A DNA stretch of 64,000 bases from Flavobacterium piscinae (GCF_004122145.1 NZ_SBKQ01000006.1:1-64000), one strand, 5' to 3'; numbered from the stretch's first letter, positions 45,654-55,698 are shown. Numbers and translations: made by a program. Notes: generated from the sequence alone by a model not told the origin.

Positions 45654-48077
45654 ATGAAATATTTTCAGAAATTTCTTCCGCATCTTTTAGCCTTTTTCGG
45701 TTTTGTGATGCTATCGTTGGTCTATTTCTATCCGGTTTTACAAGGAAAACAAATTTCGCAGTCCGATATTGTGCAATATACCGGAATGGCCAAAGAACAA
45801 AACGATTTCAGACAACAAACAGGCGATGAACCCTTTTGGACAAACGCCGCTTTCGGCGGAATGCCCACCTATCAATTGGGAGCAAAATACCCGCATAATT
45901 ATGTAAAATCTGTGGATGGTTTTTTGCGTTTCCTTCCTCGGCCTGCCGATTATTTGTTTTTATATTTCCTTGGTTTTTACATTCTTTTGTGTGTTTTAAA
46001 AGTTGATCCGCTCAAAGCTTTTTTTGGAGCATTAGCGTTTGGATTTTCCACTTATCTAATCATTATTTTAGGAGTGGGACATAATGCCAAAGCTCATGCC
46101 ATTGCTTACATGCCAATGGTTGTTGCGGGCGTTTTACTTGTTTTTCAAAAACGATTCATTGTAGGAGGATTACTCACCATGATAGCCGCAGCTTTAGAAA
46201 TTCAAGCGAATCACTTTCAAATGACTTATTATTTACTACTGTTGTTGATTGTGATTTCTTTTTATTACACTTATAAGTTAATTAAAAGAAAAGAGTTCAA
46301 AAACATTGGAATTGCTTTTGGTGTTTTTGTAATTGCCGGACTTTTTGCCTTAGGAGCAAATGCAACGAATTTATTGGCTACAGCGGAATATACAGAATTT
46401 AGTACTAGAGGTAAAAATGAATTAACTATTGGTTTGGAAGGTGAAAAATTAGAAAATAAGTCGGGAATGACTTATGAATACATCACCGAATACAGTTATG
46501 GAATTGCCGAAAGTTTTAACTTAATTGCTCCACGCTTATTTGGAGGAGGAAATGCTGAAAAACTTGGTGCCAATAGTGCGTTATACGAAATGTTTATAGG
46601 CTTAGGGGCTCCTGAAAATGATGCTCTAGAATATGCTTCTCAAGCACCAACCTATTGGGGAGATCAACCTATTGTTGCTGCTCCGGCTTATATCGGAGCG
46701 ATTGTTTTTTTCCTTTTTGTGTTGGCCATGTTCACAGAGAAACGCAAATTAAAATATGCTTTTTTAACGGGTGCGGTTTTTTCTTTAGTCCTTTCTTGGG
46801 GAAAAAATTTCCCGATTTTAACCGACTTTTTTATTGATTATTTTCCATTGTATAACAAATTTAGAGCGGTTTCATCCATACAAGTTATCTTAGAATTATG
46901 TATGCCGGTTTTGGCTGTTTTGGGATTGTATTCGTTCTTCAAATTAGAAAAAGATGAACAATGGAAAGCACTTTGGAAATCTTCGGCAATTGCGATTGGA
47001 ATTTTTGTGTTGTTATTTGTTTTCAAAGGAATGTTTAACTTTTCATCTGAAAGTGATGCCTATTACAAACAAGTTTATGGAGAGATTGGAGAACCTTTTG
47101 TAAATGCATTAATTGAGGATAGACAGGCTATGTATACTTCCGATTTACTACGCTCGATGGGATTGATTGTAGCTGTTTTTGCTCTTTTTTGGTTGTTTAT
47201 TAAAGAGAAAGTATCACAAATTATCGCTATTATTTTAATTGGTTCGTTGATGGTATTGGATTTATATGTAATTGCTAAAAATTATGTGAATGCGGATGAT
47301 TTTGTCAATACCAGACAAGTCGATCAACCTTTTCAGCCTACCGAAGCCGATTTGCAAATTTTGGCTGATAAAGATCCAAATTTCCGTGTTTTTGAGCCAA
47401 GCCAAGGGATGGCGGGAGCAAGAACTTCTTATTTTCATAAAGCGATTGGTGGTTACAGTGCTGTTAAACCGCAACGCATTCAACAATTATACGATTATCA
47501 AATTGCCAAGAATAACATTCAAGTATTGAATATGTTGAATGTAAAATATGTCATTCAAACCACTGAAGAAGGTCAGGCAATTCCACTTCAAAATCCAAAT
47601 GCCAATGGCAATGCTTGGTTTGTAAGTAAAGTAAAAACTGTTCAAAATGCTGACGAAGAAATGAAAGCCTTGGATAGTATAGATTCTAAAAATGAAGCGG
47701 TTGTTGATAAAGAATTTATGAAAAAAGTGAGTGCTCAATCGTTTGTAAAAGATAGTTTAGCAACCATCACCTTAGAAGATTACAAACCGAATTATCTCAA
47801 ATATACTTCTCAAAATGCAAATAAAGGTTTGGCTGTTTTTTCGGAAATTTATTATCCAAAAGGTTGGAAAATTACTATTGATGGGAAAGAGGTAGAACAA
47901 ATTAGAGCCAATTATGTATTAAGAGCAATAGAAATCCCTGCAGGAAAACATACGATTGATTTCAAATTTGAACCGGAAGTGGTGAGAACCGGAAGCTCCA
48001 TTGCATTGTTTAGTTCTATTGGAATGTTGTTACTTTTGGCCGGTGGAATTTATTTTGAAATAAAGAAAAAAGAATAA
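45654..48077 (+). CDS. YfhO-family multi-span membrane protein
   Basis: The 807-residue protein has about 12 membrane spans and a large C-terminal outside domain. It matches the YfhO family, large GT-C-like proteins implicated in glycosylating lipoteichoic acid in Bacillus, and found in Bacteroidota next to envelope sugar genes. Features include SDIVQYTGMAKEQNDF and WTNAAFGGMPTYQL after the first span, and the ending YPKGWKITIDGKEV followed by a final span and KKKE. The next native genes are a glycosyltransferase and a flippase, fitting a surface polysaccharide or glycolipid role. Confidence 0.87.
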   Translation: MKYFQKFLPHLLAFFGFVMLSLVYFYPVLQGKQISQSDIVQYTGMAKEQNDFRQQTGDEPFWTNAAFGGMPTYQLGAKYPHNYVKSVDGFLRFLPRPADYLFLYFLGFYILLCVLKVDPLKAFFGALAFGFSTYLIIILGVGHNAKAHAIAYMPMVVAGVLLVFQKRFIVGGLLTMIAAALEIQANHFQMTYYLLLLLIVISFYYTYKLIKRKEFKNIGIAFGVFVIAGLFALGANATNLLATAEYTEFSTRGKNELTIGLEGEKLENKSGMTYEYITEYSYGIAESFNLIAPRLFGGGNAEKLGANSALYEMFIGLGAPENDALEYASQAPTYWGDQPIVAAPAYIGAIVFFLFVLAMFTEKRKLKYAFLTGAVFSLVLSWGKNFPILTDFFIDYFPLYNKFRAVSSIQVILELCMPVLAVLGLYSFFKLEKDEQWKALWKSSAIAIGIFVLLFVFKGMFNFSSESDAYYKQVYGEIGEPFVNALIEDRQAMYTSDLLRSMGLIVAVFALFWLFIKEKVSQIIAIILIGSLMVLDLYVIAKNYVNADDFVNTRQVDQPFQPTEADLQILADKDPNFRVFEPSQGMAGARTSYFHKAIGGYSAVKPQRIQQLYDYQIAKNNIQVLNMLNVKYVIQTTEEGQAIPLQNPNANGNAWFVSKVKTVQNADEEMKALDSIDSKNEAVVDKEFMKKVSAQSFVKDSLATITLEDYKPNYLKYTSQNANKGLAVFSEIYYPKGWKITIDGKEVEQIRANYVLRAIEIPAGKHTIDFKFEPEVVRTGSSIALFSSIGMLLLLAGGIYFEIKKKE

Positions 48078-48106
48078 ATGATAGATTTTCATATAATTAA
48101 TGTAGT

Positions 48107-48274
48107 ATGAAAAAACCTGAAATAAATAAAGAAAAAATTGAAGAAAGAGAAGCTAAAAGAATTGCTGAAATTAAAAAGCTTTCTTATGCTCAACGACTTG
48201 AAAAGTTCTTAAAGTTAATGGAAATTTCTTATGCCTTAAAGAATGCACCTAAAGTTTATCCAAATAAAAAATGA
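48107..48274 (+). CDS. 55-residue basic helical protein, partner of the nucleotidyltransferase
   Basis: This short open frame reads MKKPEINKEK onwards, with a Lys/Glu-rich amphipathic helix, then LSYAQRLEKFLKLMEISYAL and an end NAPKVYPNKK. Its TGA overlaps the ATG of the nucleotidyltransferase (ATGA at 48271-48274), which strongly suggests co-translation. I do not recognise a named family; the small-charged-protein plus MNT-fold layout recalls type II/VII toxin-antitoxin pairs, but no activity can be claimed. Confidence 0.72.
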   Translation: MKKPEINKEKIEEREAKRIAEIKKLSYAQRLEKFLKLMEISYALKNAPKVYPNKK

Positions 48275-48738
48275 TTGAAGAAATAATAAATATTTGGAAA
48301 GTTTTTGAAGTAAATAATGTAAAATACATTACGATTGGAGGTTTTGCAGTAAATATTTATGGTTATTCAAGAAATACTGGTGATTTGGATATTTTGATTG
48401 AAGATTCATTAGAAAATAGAAAAAATTTAAGAAAAGCTTTCATTGAAATTGGAATTGGAGATTTTGAATCAATAGAAACTATGCAATTTATTCCAGGATG
48501 GACAGATTTCACTTTATTTTTTGGTTTGCGTTTAGATGTTATGACTTCAATCAAAGGCTTAGAAAATGTACCTTTTGAAGAATTGTTAGAAAAGGCAACT
48601 AAAGTTATAATGGGAAATGTTGCTGTAAATTTTATTGATTACGATAACCTAATTATCGCAAAAAAAGCAACGAATCGATTAAAGGATCAATTAGATTTAG
48701 ATGAATTAAATAAAATCAATAATCCGAATAAAGAGTAA
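48271..48738 (+). CDS. MNT-fold nucleotidyltransferase (AbiEii/DUF6036-like)
   Basis: The 155-residue protein has the nucleotidyltransferase core: GGFAVNIYGYSRNTGDLDIL at residues 23-42, with the GG loop and the DxD metal pair (Asp38, Asp40), and LRLDVMTSIKG as the third acidic strand. This is the pattern of AbiEii-like and DUF6036 enzymes that add nucleotides to RNA or protein, often as the toxin or antitoxin of a pair. It is co-translated with the 55-residue gene. The pair sits between two envelope genes with no functional link and looks inserted. Confidence 0.82.
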   Translation: MIEEIINIWKVFEVNNVKYITIGGFAVNIYGYSRNTGDLDILIEDSLENRKNLRKAFIEIGIGDFESIETMQFIPGWTDFTLFFGLRLDVMTSIKGLENVPFEELLEKATKVIMGNVAVNFIDYDNLIIAKKATNRLKDQLDLDELNKINNPNKE

Positions 48739-48788
48739 CATTTTTTACTTTTCAGGAAACTATACAAAAAACTTTAACCAAGAATAAA

Positions 48789-50087
48789 CTGAAACCAGAA
48801 GCACAAAAAATTCTAATCATTACCTACTATTGGCCTCCAGCCGGTGGTCCCGGTGTGCAACGTTGGTTAAAATTCGTGAAATATTTACCTGATTATGGTT
48901 TTGAACCACATGTTTATATTCCTGAAAATCCAACGTATCCCATTGTAGATGAAAAGTTAATGAATGAAGTTTCTGAAAAGGCAATTATCATCAAACAAAA
49001 AATAAAAGAACCGTATCGTTGGGCTTCGTTTCTTTCTAAAAATAACACCAAAAAAATCAGTTCCGGAATTATTCCTAGTAAGAAAAGACAATCACTGATT
49101 GAAAAAATAATGCTTTGGGTTCGTGGGAATTTATTTATTCCTGATGCCCGTGTTTTATGGGTGAAACCTTCAGTTGTTTTTTTGAAAGATTATATAGCGA
49201 AGCACCACATTGAAACTATCATTACCACTGGTCCACCACATAGTTTGCATTTAATTGGCTTGCAATTGAAAAAACAATGCAACATCAAATGGATTGCAGA
49301 CTTTCGTGATCCGTGGACAACCATTGGGTATCACAAAGAATTGATGCTGAATGAAAATTCTGAAAGAAAACACAAAGAATTGGAAAAATCTGTTCTCCAT
49401 TCAGCTGATAAAATTATGGTAACCAGTCCGACAACAAAAAGTGAGTTTTCCAACTTAACCACAAAACCAATTGAAGTAATCACAAATGGTTATGACATTG
49501 AAAAAGTGAATAAATCCGAATTAGACAAGAAATTTTCCATTGCTCACATCGGTTCGTTTTTATCCAATAGAAATCCGAGAATTTTGTGGAAAGCTTTAAA
49601 AGAATTAGTCAAAGAAAACAACGAATTTGCAGCTGATTTTCAATTAAAACTGATTGGAAAAGTAAGTCAGGATGTTTTGGAAACGATAGATGAATTCAAG
49701 TTAGGTAAATTTGTCAATAATTTAGGGTATGTTTCACATGACGAAGCTGTCTCACACCAAAGGATTTCACAAGTTTTGCTGTTAATTGAAATTGATGCAG
49801 AAGAAACCCGTTGCATTATTCCCGGAAAATTGTTTGAATACATGGTTTCCGAACGTCCGATTATTGCCATTGGTCCGAAAGCGTCTGATTTTGAAGGAAT
49901 TTTAAAAGAAACCAACACAGGTCAGTTTTTTACTTATCAAGAGAAAGAAAAACTGAAGGATACAATTTTGACATATTATCAACTTTATAAACAAAACAAT
50001 TTAAAAGTTTATCCTGTTGGTTTACAATATTATAGCCGAAAAAGTCTAACCGAAAAATTAGTAAAAGCTTGTCTTACTGATCACTAA
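48789..50087 (+). CDS. GT4-like glycosyltransferase with no canonical start codon
   Basis: The protein has the N-terminal fold of family 4 glycosyltransferases: ILIITYYWPPAGGPGVQRW is the conserved opening, followed by RNPRILWKALKEL and EYMVSERPIIAIGPK (the donor-sugar region). That opening lies upstream of the first canonical start (GTG 48855), and no in-frame ATG, GTG or TTG exists between the stop at 48729 and 48855. CTG 48789, giving LKPEAQKILIITYY, is my preferred start; ATT 48810 is another. The gene continues into the flippase gene, 17 bases on. It probably builds a surface polysaccharide. Confidence 0.8.
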   Translation: MKPEAQKILIITYYWPPAGGPGVQRWLKFVKYLPDYGFEPHVYIPENPTYPIVDEKLMNEVSEKAIIIKQKIKEPYRWASFLSKNNTKKISSGIIPSKKRQSLIEKIMLWVRGNLFIPDARVLWVKPSVVFLKDYIAKHHIETIITTGPPHSLHLIGLQLKKQCNIKWIADFRDPWTTIGYHKELMLNENSERKHKELEKSVLHSADKIMVTSPTTKSEFSNLTTKPIEVITNGYDIEKVNKSELDKKFSIAHIGSFLSNRNPRILWKALKELVKENNEFAADFQLKLIGKVSQDVLETIDEFKLGKFVNNLGYVSHDEAVSHQRISQVLLLIEIDAEETRCIIPGKLFEYMVSERPIIAIGPKASDFEGILKETNTGQFFTYQEKEKLKDTILTYYQLYKQNNLKVYPVGLQYYSRKSLTEKLVKACLTDH

Positions 50088-50104
50088 TCACTATTCAATA
50101 AAGT

Positions 50105-51568
50105 ATGGGCATCGTACTCAATCAATCCATCAAAAACACCATCATTACCTTTATCGGTTTTGCTATTGGTGCCACGAATGCATTGTTTATGTACACGCAT
50201 TTTTTAGGAGAAGATTATTACGGATTGACGGCTTTTTTACTTTCTTCTGCTAATATTATGATGCCATTAATGGCTTTTGGCATTCAAAATACATTGGTAA
50301 AATTTTATTCAGAGCATGAATCAGAAGAAGAGAAATCACGATTTCTAAATTTAGTTTTAGTATTGCCTTTCGTGATAATCATTCCTATTTTCTTGATTTT
50401 GTTTCTGTTTTATGGTGAAGCAGCGACTTTATTGTCACAAAAAAATTCAATTATTCAGGATTATGTTTGGATGATTCCCGTGATTGGATTGTTCATGGGA
50501 TATTTTGAGATTTTTTATGCTTGGGTAAAAGTACATTTGAAATCTGTTTTTGGAAATTTTGTGAAAGAAGTATTGCTACGCGTATTCATCAGTATTTTTC
50601 TTTTTGCTGTTTATTTTGATTGGATAACCAACGTACAATTTGTATATTGTTTGGTGTTTATTTATTTCACAATGATGTTTTTAATGGCATTGGTGGCCTT
50701 TAAAGTGAGAAAACCGCAATTTCATTTAAAGTTTCCGAAGGAAAAAAAAGAGGTTTTTGTTTATTCAACATTTATCATTTTTTCCTCCAGTATCGCAGTG
50801 CTTTTGTTGGATATTGATAAGTTTATGATTGGACAATATATTCCAATCAGTGAAGCGGCTTATTATTCGGTAGCCATTTTTATTGCATTAACTATCTCTG
50901 TGCCGATGAGGGCCATGCATCAAATTACACATCCGATTACAACTGATTTGATGGCAAAGAAAAAGCACGAAGAATTGAACGATTTGTATAAAAAAACGGC
51001 CATAACTTTACAAGTCATAGGCGGATTTATTATGTTGGGAATTTTAACAAATATCCACCAAATTTATGCATTATTACCCGAAAAATATAGCGGTGGAGTA
51101 GCAGTAGTGTTTTTAATTTCTTTTTCAAAATTCTTTGATTTAATGTTGGGAAATAATAATTCCATCATTTTTAATTCAAAATACTACCGAACTGTGTTAC
51201 TGTTAGGTTTGTGTTTGGTGTTTTTAACCGTGAGTTTAAACATGTATTTTATTCCCAATTATGGCATCGAAGGAGCTGCCATTGCTACTTTAATTTCCAT
51301 TGGGTTATACAGTTTAGCCAAATTTTTATTTGTTGTTTTTAAAATGAATTTGTTTCCATTTTCAAAAAAGACAATTATTTCATTAGGTATAATTGCCTTC
51401 ACTTTTGTTGCTTTTTATTTTTGGAATTTTACTTTCCACCCGATTTTGAATATTGTTTTAAAATCCATCTTAATCAGCCTATTTTATTGGTTTTTAAATT
51501 ATAAATTATTGATTTCTACAGATATTAATGGAATGTTGGACAAGGTTTTTAAAATAATAAAAAGATAA
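50105..51568 (+). CDS. Polysaccharide flippase (Wzx-like, MATE/MOP superfamily)
   Basis: The 487-residue protein has about 14 membrane spans and the MOP-flippase layout, starting with KNTIITFIGFAIGATNALFM and including YYGLTAFLLSSANIMMPLMAFG and YGIEGAAIATLISIGLYSL. Such proteins move lipid-linked sugars across the inner membrane. It closes the DUF4834, YfhO, glycosyltransferase, flippase run, which together point to making or exporting a surface glycan. Confidence 0.9.
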   Translation: MGIVLNQSIKNTIITFIGFAIGATNALFMYTHFLGEDYYGLTAFLLSSANIMMPLMAFGIQNTLVKFYSEHESEEEKSRFLNLVLVLPFVIIIPIFLILFLFYGEAATLLSQKNSIIQDYVWMIPVIGLFMGYFEIFYAWVKVHLKSVFGNFVKEVLLRVFISIFLFAVYFDWITNVQFVYCLVFIYFTMMFLMALVAFKVRKPQFHLKFPKEKKEVFVYSTFIIFSSSIAVLLLDIDKFMIGQYIPISEAAYYSVAIFIALTISVPMRAMHQITHPITTDLMAKKKHEELNDLYKKTAITLQVIGGFIMLGILTNIHQIYALLPEKYSGGVAVVFLISFSKFFDLMLGNNNSIIFNSKYYRTVLLLGLCLVFLTVSLNMYFIPNYGIEGAAIATLISIGLYSLAKFLFVVFKMNLFPFSKKTIISLGIIAFTFVAFYFWNFTFHPILNIVLKSILISLFYWFLNYKLLISTDINGMLDKVFKIIKR

Positions 51569-51610
51569 ATTGAATTGTATCTTTGTTAAAAGTGAATTTC
51601 TTTCTAGTAA

Positions 51611-51668
51611 AGAATTGCGTTAGGGATAGTAGCGAAAAGCCAGTTCACCGCGGTGAAAACGCCCAAAT
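51611..51668 (+). repeat. Structured intergenic element, copy A
   Basis: The segment holds GCGTTAGGGATAGTAGCGAA at 51618-51637, then the perfect 14-bp palindrome TTCACCGCGGTGAA (51644-51657) and ACGCCC. A 16-base core (GGATAGTAGCGAAAAGCC region) matches copy B at 52761-52783 at about 12 of 16 positions. I recall similar elements with variable hairpins between genes in Flavobacterium genomes. Confidence 0.5.
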
Positions 51669-51740
51669 GAATTTAGAAATTAGAATTTAGAAATTTGAAA
51701 AAGAAAGAAAGCGAAAAGACGATCAATCTTAACAAAAAGA

Positions 51741-51777
51741 GAAAGCCCTGCTACTTGGGGATTTTCGCAGGACTTTC
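51741..51777. terminator. Hairpin downstream of the secreted protein gene
   Basis: GAAAGCCCTGC (51741-51751) pairs imperfectly with GCAGGACTTTC (51767-51777) around a 15-base loop. It lies between the convergent flippase and secreted protein genes. There is no long T-run, so termination is only likely. Downstream, AACCAAACTT-type repeats fill 51781-51822. Confidence 0.45.
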
Positions 51778-51833
51778 ATCAACCAAACTTAACCAAACTT
51801 CTTAATCTAACTAACCAAACTCAATTTATTTAC

Positions 51834-52451
51834 TTATTTTTTTTCATTTACCAACGCTTTTGTTCCATCTGCTTTATAGTAGTAGTAACTATTGTCGTTG
51901 TAGGTGTAACCGCTGTGGTAGTTATCTGAATTTCCATAGTAGGTGGAATAAGCATATCCATAATTTCCTCTTGTAAAATTCACTTGACCAATCGTGCGGA
52001 TTATCATTCCTCTGTTGTTATATACAATTTGCATGCCACCAATTTGTGAAAGGGCAAAACGGTTGTATCTCATAAAAACTGATCCGATTCGGCTTACACG
52101 ATTTCTACTGTCGTAGTTGATAAAAGTATTACCAACTCTTCGAACTCTTCCAAAACTATCGTGCTCAATTCGAACTCCGTAATTTATCGCTACGGTGGTA
52201 TTTCCGCGTGTTCCTCCTCTGCGGTAATAGATTCCACCTTGACTGTCTTGTGGTCGCGTGTTGAAATCGAAATCACCGTTTAAGAATACAAAGAACTCGA
52301 TACCTCGCTCCATGAATACAATTGGTTCTGCGTCCATGTAATTTGAGTGAGCAACATTTCTGTCAAAATCAGAAAAAGTAATTTTTTCTGTTGCTAAAGC
52401 CAAACTTCCAACCAGTAAGTTTACGGCTACTAAGAGGGTAATTTTTTTCAT
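51834..52451 (-). CDS. Secreted protein rich in Asn, Tyr and Arg, unknown function
   Basis: The 205-residue protein has a signal peptide ending near SLALA. The mature part has repeated short strands (TFINYDSRNRVSRIGSVFMRYN, GQVNFTRGNYGYAY-like) and a Tyr/Ser/Asn-rich low-complexity end before KALVNEKK. Such proteins are common hypothetical exports of flavobacteria. Its 5' region holds a small hairpin (ATCTGAA/TTCAGAT, 52475-52493) and a 14-bp direct repeat AATGATTTTTAAGT at 52527 and 52556. No catalytic residues are seen. Confidence 0.7.
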   Translation of the reverse strand: MKKITLLVAVNLLVGSLALATEKITFSDFDRNVAHSNYMDAEPIVFMERGIEFFVFLNGDFDFNTRPQDSQGGIYYRRGGTRGNTTVAINYGVRIEHDSFGRVRRVGNTFINYDSRNRVSRIGSVFMRYNRFALSQIGGMQIVYNNRGMIIRTIGQVNFTRGNYGYAYSTYYGNSDNYHSGYTYNDNSYYYYKADGTKALVNEKK

Positions 52452-52886
52452 GACACATTCGATTTAAACATTTTATCTGAACTCGTTTCAGATTCTTGTT
52501 TAGGTAATTTCAATTGCCGTGCCAGAAATGATTTTTAAGTTGTGAATGAGTTGTTAATGATTTTTAAGTGATTGGTTTATAATGTCTTAATGGATGGGAG
52601 ATAGAAGAGATTGAGAACACAGATATCTAAAATTTTATAAATTAGAAAAATTAAACAGAAAACCGATAACGGATAACCTACAACGGAGAAGAAGCGAATG
52701 GCTCGGGCATTATCAGCCAACCATTTTCCCGCTCTCCGTTGCAATCTCGCCAAAAGGCTAGGATTTACACTACAATCGGGGCTAAAAAGGAAACAAATCG
52801 TCTACTTGTAAACAAAACTGAAAATAAAAAATTTATCACGAAAAGCACAGAATTCACAGAATAACCTGAAACCTGAAACCCGTAAG
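52452..52886. other. 435-bp intergenic region: leader repeats and a second structured element
   Basis: No open frame is convincing here. From left to right it holds the 5' region of the secreted protein gene, with a seven-pair hairpin at 52475-52493 and the direct repeat AATGATTTTTAAGT at 52527-52540 and 52556-52569, an AT-rich stretch, copy B of the structured element, and a run of CCTGAAA repeats just after the uvrA paralogue's stop. Confidence 0.6.
52698..52790 (-). repeat. Structured intergenic element, copy B
   Basis: Read on the minus strand it starts AGCCCCGATTGTAGTGTAAA (52783-52764) and runs through GCCTTTTGGC to GCCCGAGC. The start aligns with the core of copy A (51620-51641) at about 12 of 16 bases. 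The two copies flank the secreted protein gene in opposite orientation, about 1.1 kb apart. Confidence 0.45.
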
Positions 52887-55679
52887 CTACTTCAACTTCT
52901 CCTTCAAATACTTCCCCGTAATCGATTTTTTTTCTTTCACAACTTCTTCCGGAGTGCCAAACGCCATTAATTGTCCACCGTTTTCGCCTCCTTCCGGACC
53001 AATGTCGATGATGTAATCGGCACATTTAATTAAGTCCAAATTATGCTCAATCACGATAATGGAATGGCCTTTTTCGATTAAAGCATCAAACGAAGCCAAT
53101 AATTTTTTGATGTCGTGAAAGTGTAAGCCGGTGGTTGGTTCGTCAAATACAAAAAGGGCTTTGTCTTTGGTGGTTCCTTTCACTAAAAACGAAGCGAGTT
53201 TAATCCGTTGAGCTTCACCACCCGAAAGAGTAGAAGAGGATTGACCTAATTGCACATAACCCAAACCAACATCTTGAAGCGGTTTTAATTTCTGAATGAT
53301 TTTGGCTTGTTTGTGTCCATCGAAAAATGCAACGGCATCATCGATGGTCATTGTCAATATGTTATCGATATTTTTTCCTTCAAATTGTACTTCAAGGATT
53401 TCTTTTTTGAAACGTTTTCCACCACAGGTTTCACATTCCAAATGCACATCGGCCATAAATTGCATTTCGATGGTTACTTCGCCATCGCCTTTGCAGGTTT
53501 CACAACGACCGCCATCTACATTAAACGAAAAATGTTTGGGTAAATAGCCTCGAATTTTCGAAAGTTTTTGTTTTGTAAACAAATCCCGAATATCATCATA
53601 CGCTTTAATATACGTTACCGGATTCGATCGTGAACTTCTCCCAATCGGGTTTTGATCTATGTATTCTATGTGTTTGATGTGCGAAAAATTACCTCGTAAT
53701 TCGGTGAATTGTCCGGCTTTATCGCTTACACCTTCTAATTTTTTTTGTAAAGCGGGAAACAATATTTTTTTGACCAACGTACTTTTTCCACTACCGGAAA
53801 CACCGGTAATGACAGTTAAACAATCCAACGGAAAGTTAACATCTATGTTTTTTAAATTGTTTTCACGAGCTCCAATAATTTCAATATGATTTTTGAATTT
53901 CCGTCTTTTTTTTGGAACTTCAATTTCTAATTCGCCGTTTAAGTATTTTGCTGTGAGTGAATTTGCATTTAGAATTTTGCTAAAATCTCCTTCAGCAACT
54001 AAATGACCACCGTGCGTTCCGGCTTCTGGTCCGATGTCAATAATACGATCGGCAGCTTTCATAATGTCTTCGTCATGTTCAACCACAATTACAGTATTGC
54101 CGAGATTTCTGAGGTTTTTCAACACTTCAATTAACCGTTCGGTATCTTTTGGATGTAATCCGATGCTTGGTTCGTCTAAAATATACATCGAACCTACCAA
54201 ACTACTTCCTAACGAAGTAGCCAAATTGATGCGTTGTGATTCGCCACCGGAAAGAGAAGCAGAATTTCGGTTTAACGTTAAATAATTCAAACCCACTTCA
54301 TCCAAAAATTTCAATCGGTTATTAATTTCAATCAACAATCGTTTCGCAACTTTTTGATCGTATTCTGAAAGTTCCAATTGTTGAAAAAAAACAATTAAGT
54401 TTTTTATCGGTAAATCAACCAATTCCGAGACGGTTTTGTTGCCTATTTTAATATTATTGGTTTCTGTTCGTAATCGTTTTCCTTTACAAGTCGGACATTT
54501 TGTTTTTCCTCGATAACGCGAAAGCATTACACGGTTTTGGATTTTATAATTTTTCTCTTCTAATTCTTTGAAGAAATCGTGTAATCCGGTAAAGTATTTA
54601 TTTCCATTCCAAATCAACTGTTTTTGTTCTTCGCTTAATTGAAAATAGGGTTTATGAATTGGAAACTCAAACTTGTAAGCATTGTTGACCAATTGATCGC
54701 GGTACCAACTCATACTTTCTCCACGCCATGGAAAAATAGTGTTTTCATAAACGGATAAAGCTGTATTTGGAATTACTAAATCTTCATCAATACCAATCAC
54801 ATTTCCGTAACCTTCGCAAGTCGGACAAGCTCCGTACGGATTGTTAAAACTAAACAAATGAACGTTTGGTTCTAAAAAAGTGAGACCGTCTAATTGAAAA
54901 TTGGTACTGAATTCAAGTCTTTTCTGCGAAGCTACTTCCTGCACAAAACATTCACCTTTTCCTTCATAAAAAGCGGATTGAACAGCATCAGCTAAGCGAT
55001 TTAAAAACTCTTCATCGTCTTTCACCACAATTCGGTCGATGATTAACAGAATATCTTTATTGTCTAACGAATGTTGTTCTAATTCATCCAAACGAATCAT
55101 TTCATGATCAACCAAAATCCGAATAAAACCTTGTTGGAGTAACACTTTCAATTTGTCTTCCAATGCTCTGCCTTCTTCCAAATGAATAGGAGCAAGGAGA
55201 AGCCATTTGCTATCAGGTTCAAAGGAAGAAATGGTTTTCACTACATCCGAAACACTTTGTTTTTTTACTTCCTGACCGGAAATTGGTGAAAATGTTTTTC
55301 CAATACGAGCAAAAAGTAATTTTAAATAATCATATATTTCGGTGGATGTTCCAACGGTAGAACGAGCGTTGGTTGTATTTACTTTTTGTTCAATCGCAAT
55401 TGCAGGAGCAATCCCTTTAATGTATTCCACTTTAGGTTTGTCTAATCTTCCTAAGAACTGTCGTGCATACGAAGATAAACTTTCTACATAACGGCGTTGG
55501 CCCTCAGCATACAACGTGTCAAATGCCAAACTCGATTTCCCGGAACCTGAAAGTCCTGTAATTACTACCAGTTTATTCCGAGGAATAGCCACATCAATGT
55601 TTTTAAGATTGTGCAGTTGAGCTCCTTTGATTAAGATATTTTTCTTAGGTTCGAGTAAAGCAAATTCTTCTGGTGTCAT
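52887..55679 (-). CDS. uvrA: Second full-length UvrA paralogue
   Basis: The 930-residue protein has both ABC halves: GLSGSGKSS, signature [12 protein letters not shown] with [11 protein letters not shown], then GVSGSGKST and [12 protein letters not shown] with DEPTTGLH. The UvrB-binding region is retained, unlike the short UvrA2 proteins of Deinococcus. The first zinc module has lost both leading cysteines (FQLDG in place of CPxCG), keeping only CPTCEGYG; the C-terminal zinc module ([17 protein letters not shown]) is intact. It may share excision repair with the first UvrA or act in damage export or tolerance. It is monocistronic. Confidence 0.93.
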   Translation of the reverse strand: MTPEEFALLEPKKNILIKGAQLHNLKNIDVAIPRNKLVVITGLSGSGKSSLAFDTLYAEGQRRYVESLSSYARQFLGRLDKPKVEYIKGIAPAIAIEQKVNTTNARSTVGTSTEIYDYLKLLFARIGKTFSPISGQEVKKQSVSDVVKTISSFEPDSKWLLLAPIHLEEGRALEDKLKVLLQQGFIRILVDHEMIRLDELEQHSLDNKDILLIIDRIVVKDDEEFLNRLADAVQSAFYEGKGECFVQEVASQKRLEFSTNFQLDGLTFLEPNVHLFSFNNPYGACPTCEGYGNVIGIDEDLVIPNTALSVYENTIFPWRGESMSWYRDQLVNNAYKFEFPIHKPYFQLSEEQKQLIWNGNKYFTGLHDFFKELEEKNYKIQNRVMLSRYRGKTKCPTCKGKRLRTETNNIKIGNKTVSELVDLPIKNLIVFFQQLELSEYDQKVAKRLLIEINNRLKFLDEVGLNYLTLNRNSASLSGGESQRINLATSLGSSLVGSMYILDEPSIGLHPKDTERLIEVLKNLRNLGNTVIVVEHDEDIMKAADRIIDIGPEAGTHGGHLVAEGDFSKILNANSLTAKYLNGELEIEVPKKRRKFKNHIEIIGARENNLKNIDVNFPLDCLTVITGVSGSGKSTLVKKILFPALQKKLEGVSDKAGQFTELRGNFSHIKHIEYIDQNPIGRSSRSNPVTYIKAYDDIRDLFTKQKLSKIRGYLPKHFSFNVDGGRCETCKGDGEVTIEMQFMADVHLECETCGGKRFKKEILEVQFEGKNIDNILTMTIDDAVAFFDGHKQAKIIQKLKPLQDVGLGYVQLGQSSSTLSGGEAQRIKLASFLVKGTTKDKALFVFDEPTTGLHFHDIKKLLASFDALIEKGHSIIVIEHNLDLIKCADYIIDIGPEGGENGGQLMAFGTPEEVVKEKKSITGKYLKEKLK

Positions 55680-55698
55680 AGCAAAATGGAAAGAATTG

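Noticed and set aside
48107-48738. The nucleotidyltransferase pair as a proven AbiE system
   Set aside because: The small protein does not show an AbiEi winged-helix domain and the enzyme is shorter than AbiEii; only the fold class can be claimed.
48855-50087. GTG 48855 as the glycosyltransferase start
   Set aside because: It would remove the conserved sugar-transferase opening encoded just upstream; kept only as a fallback.
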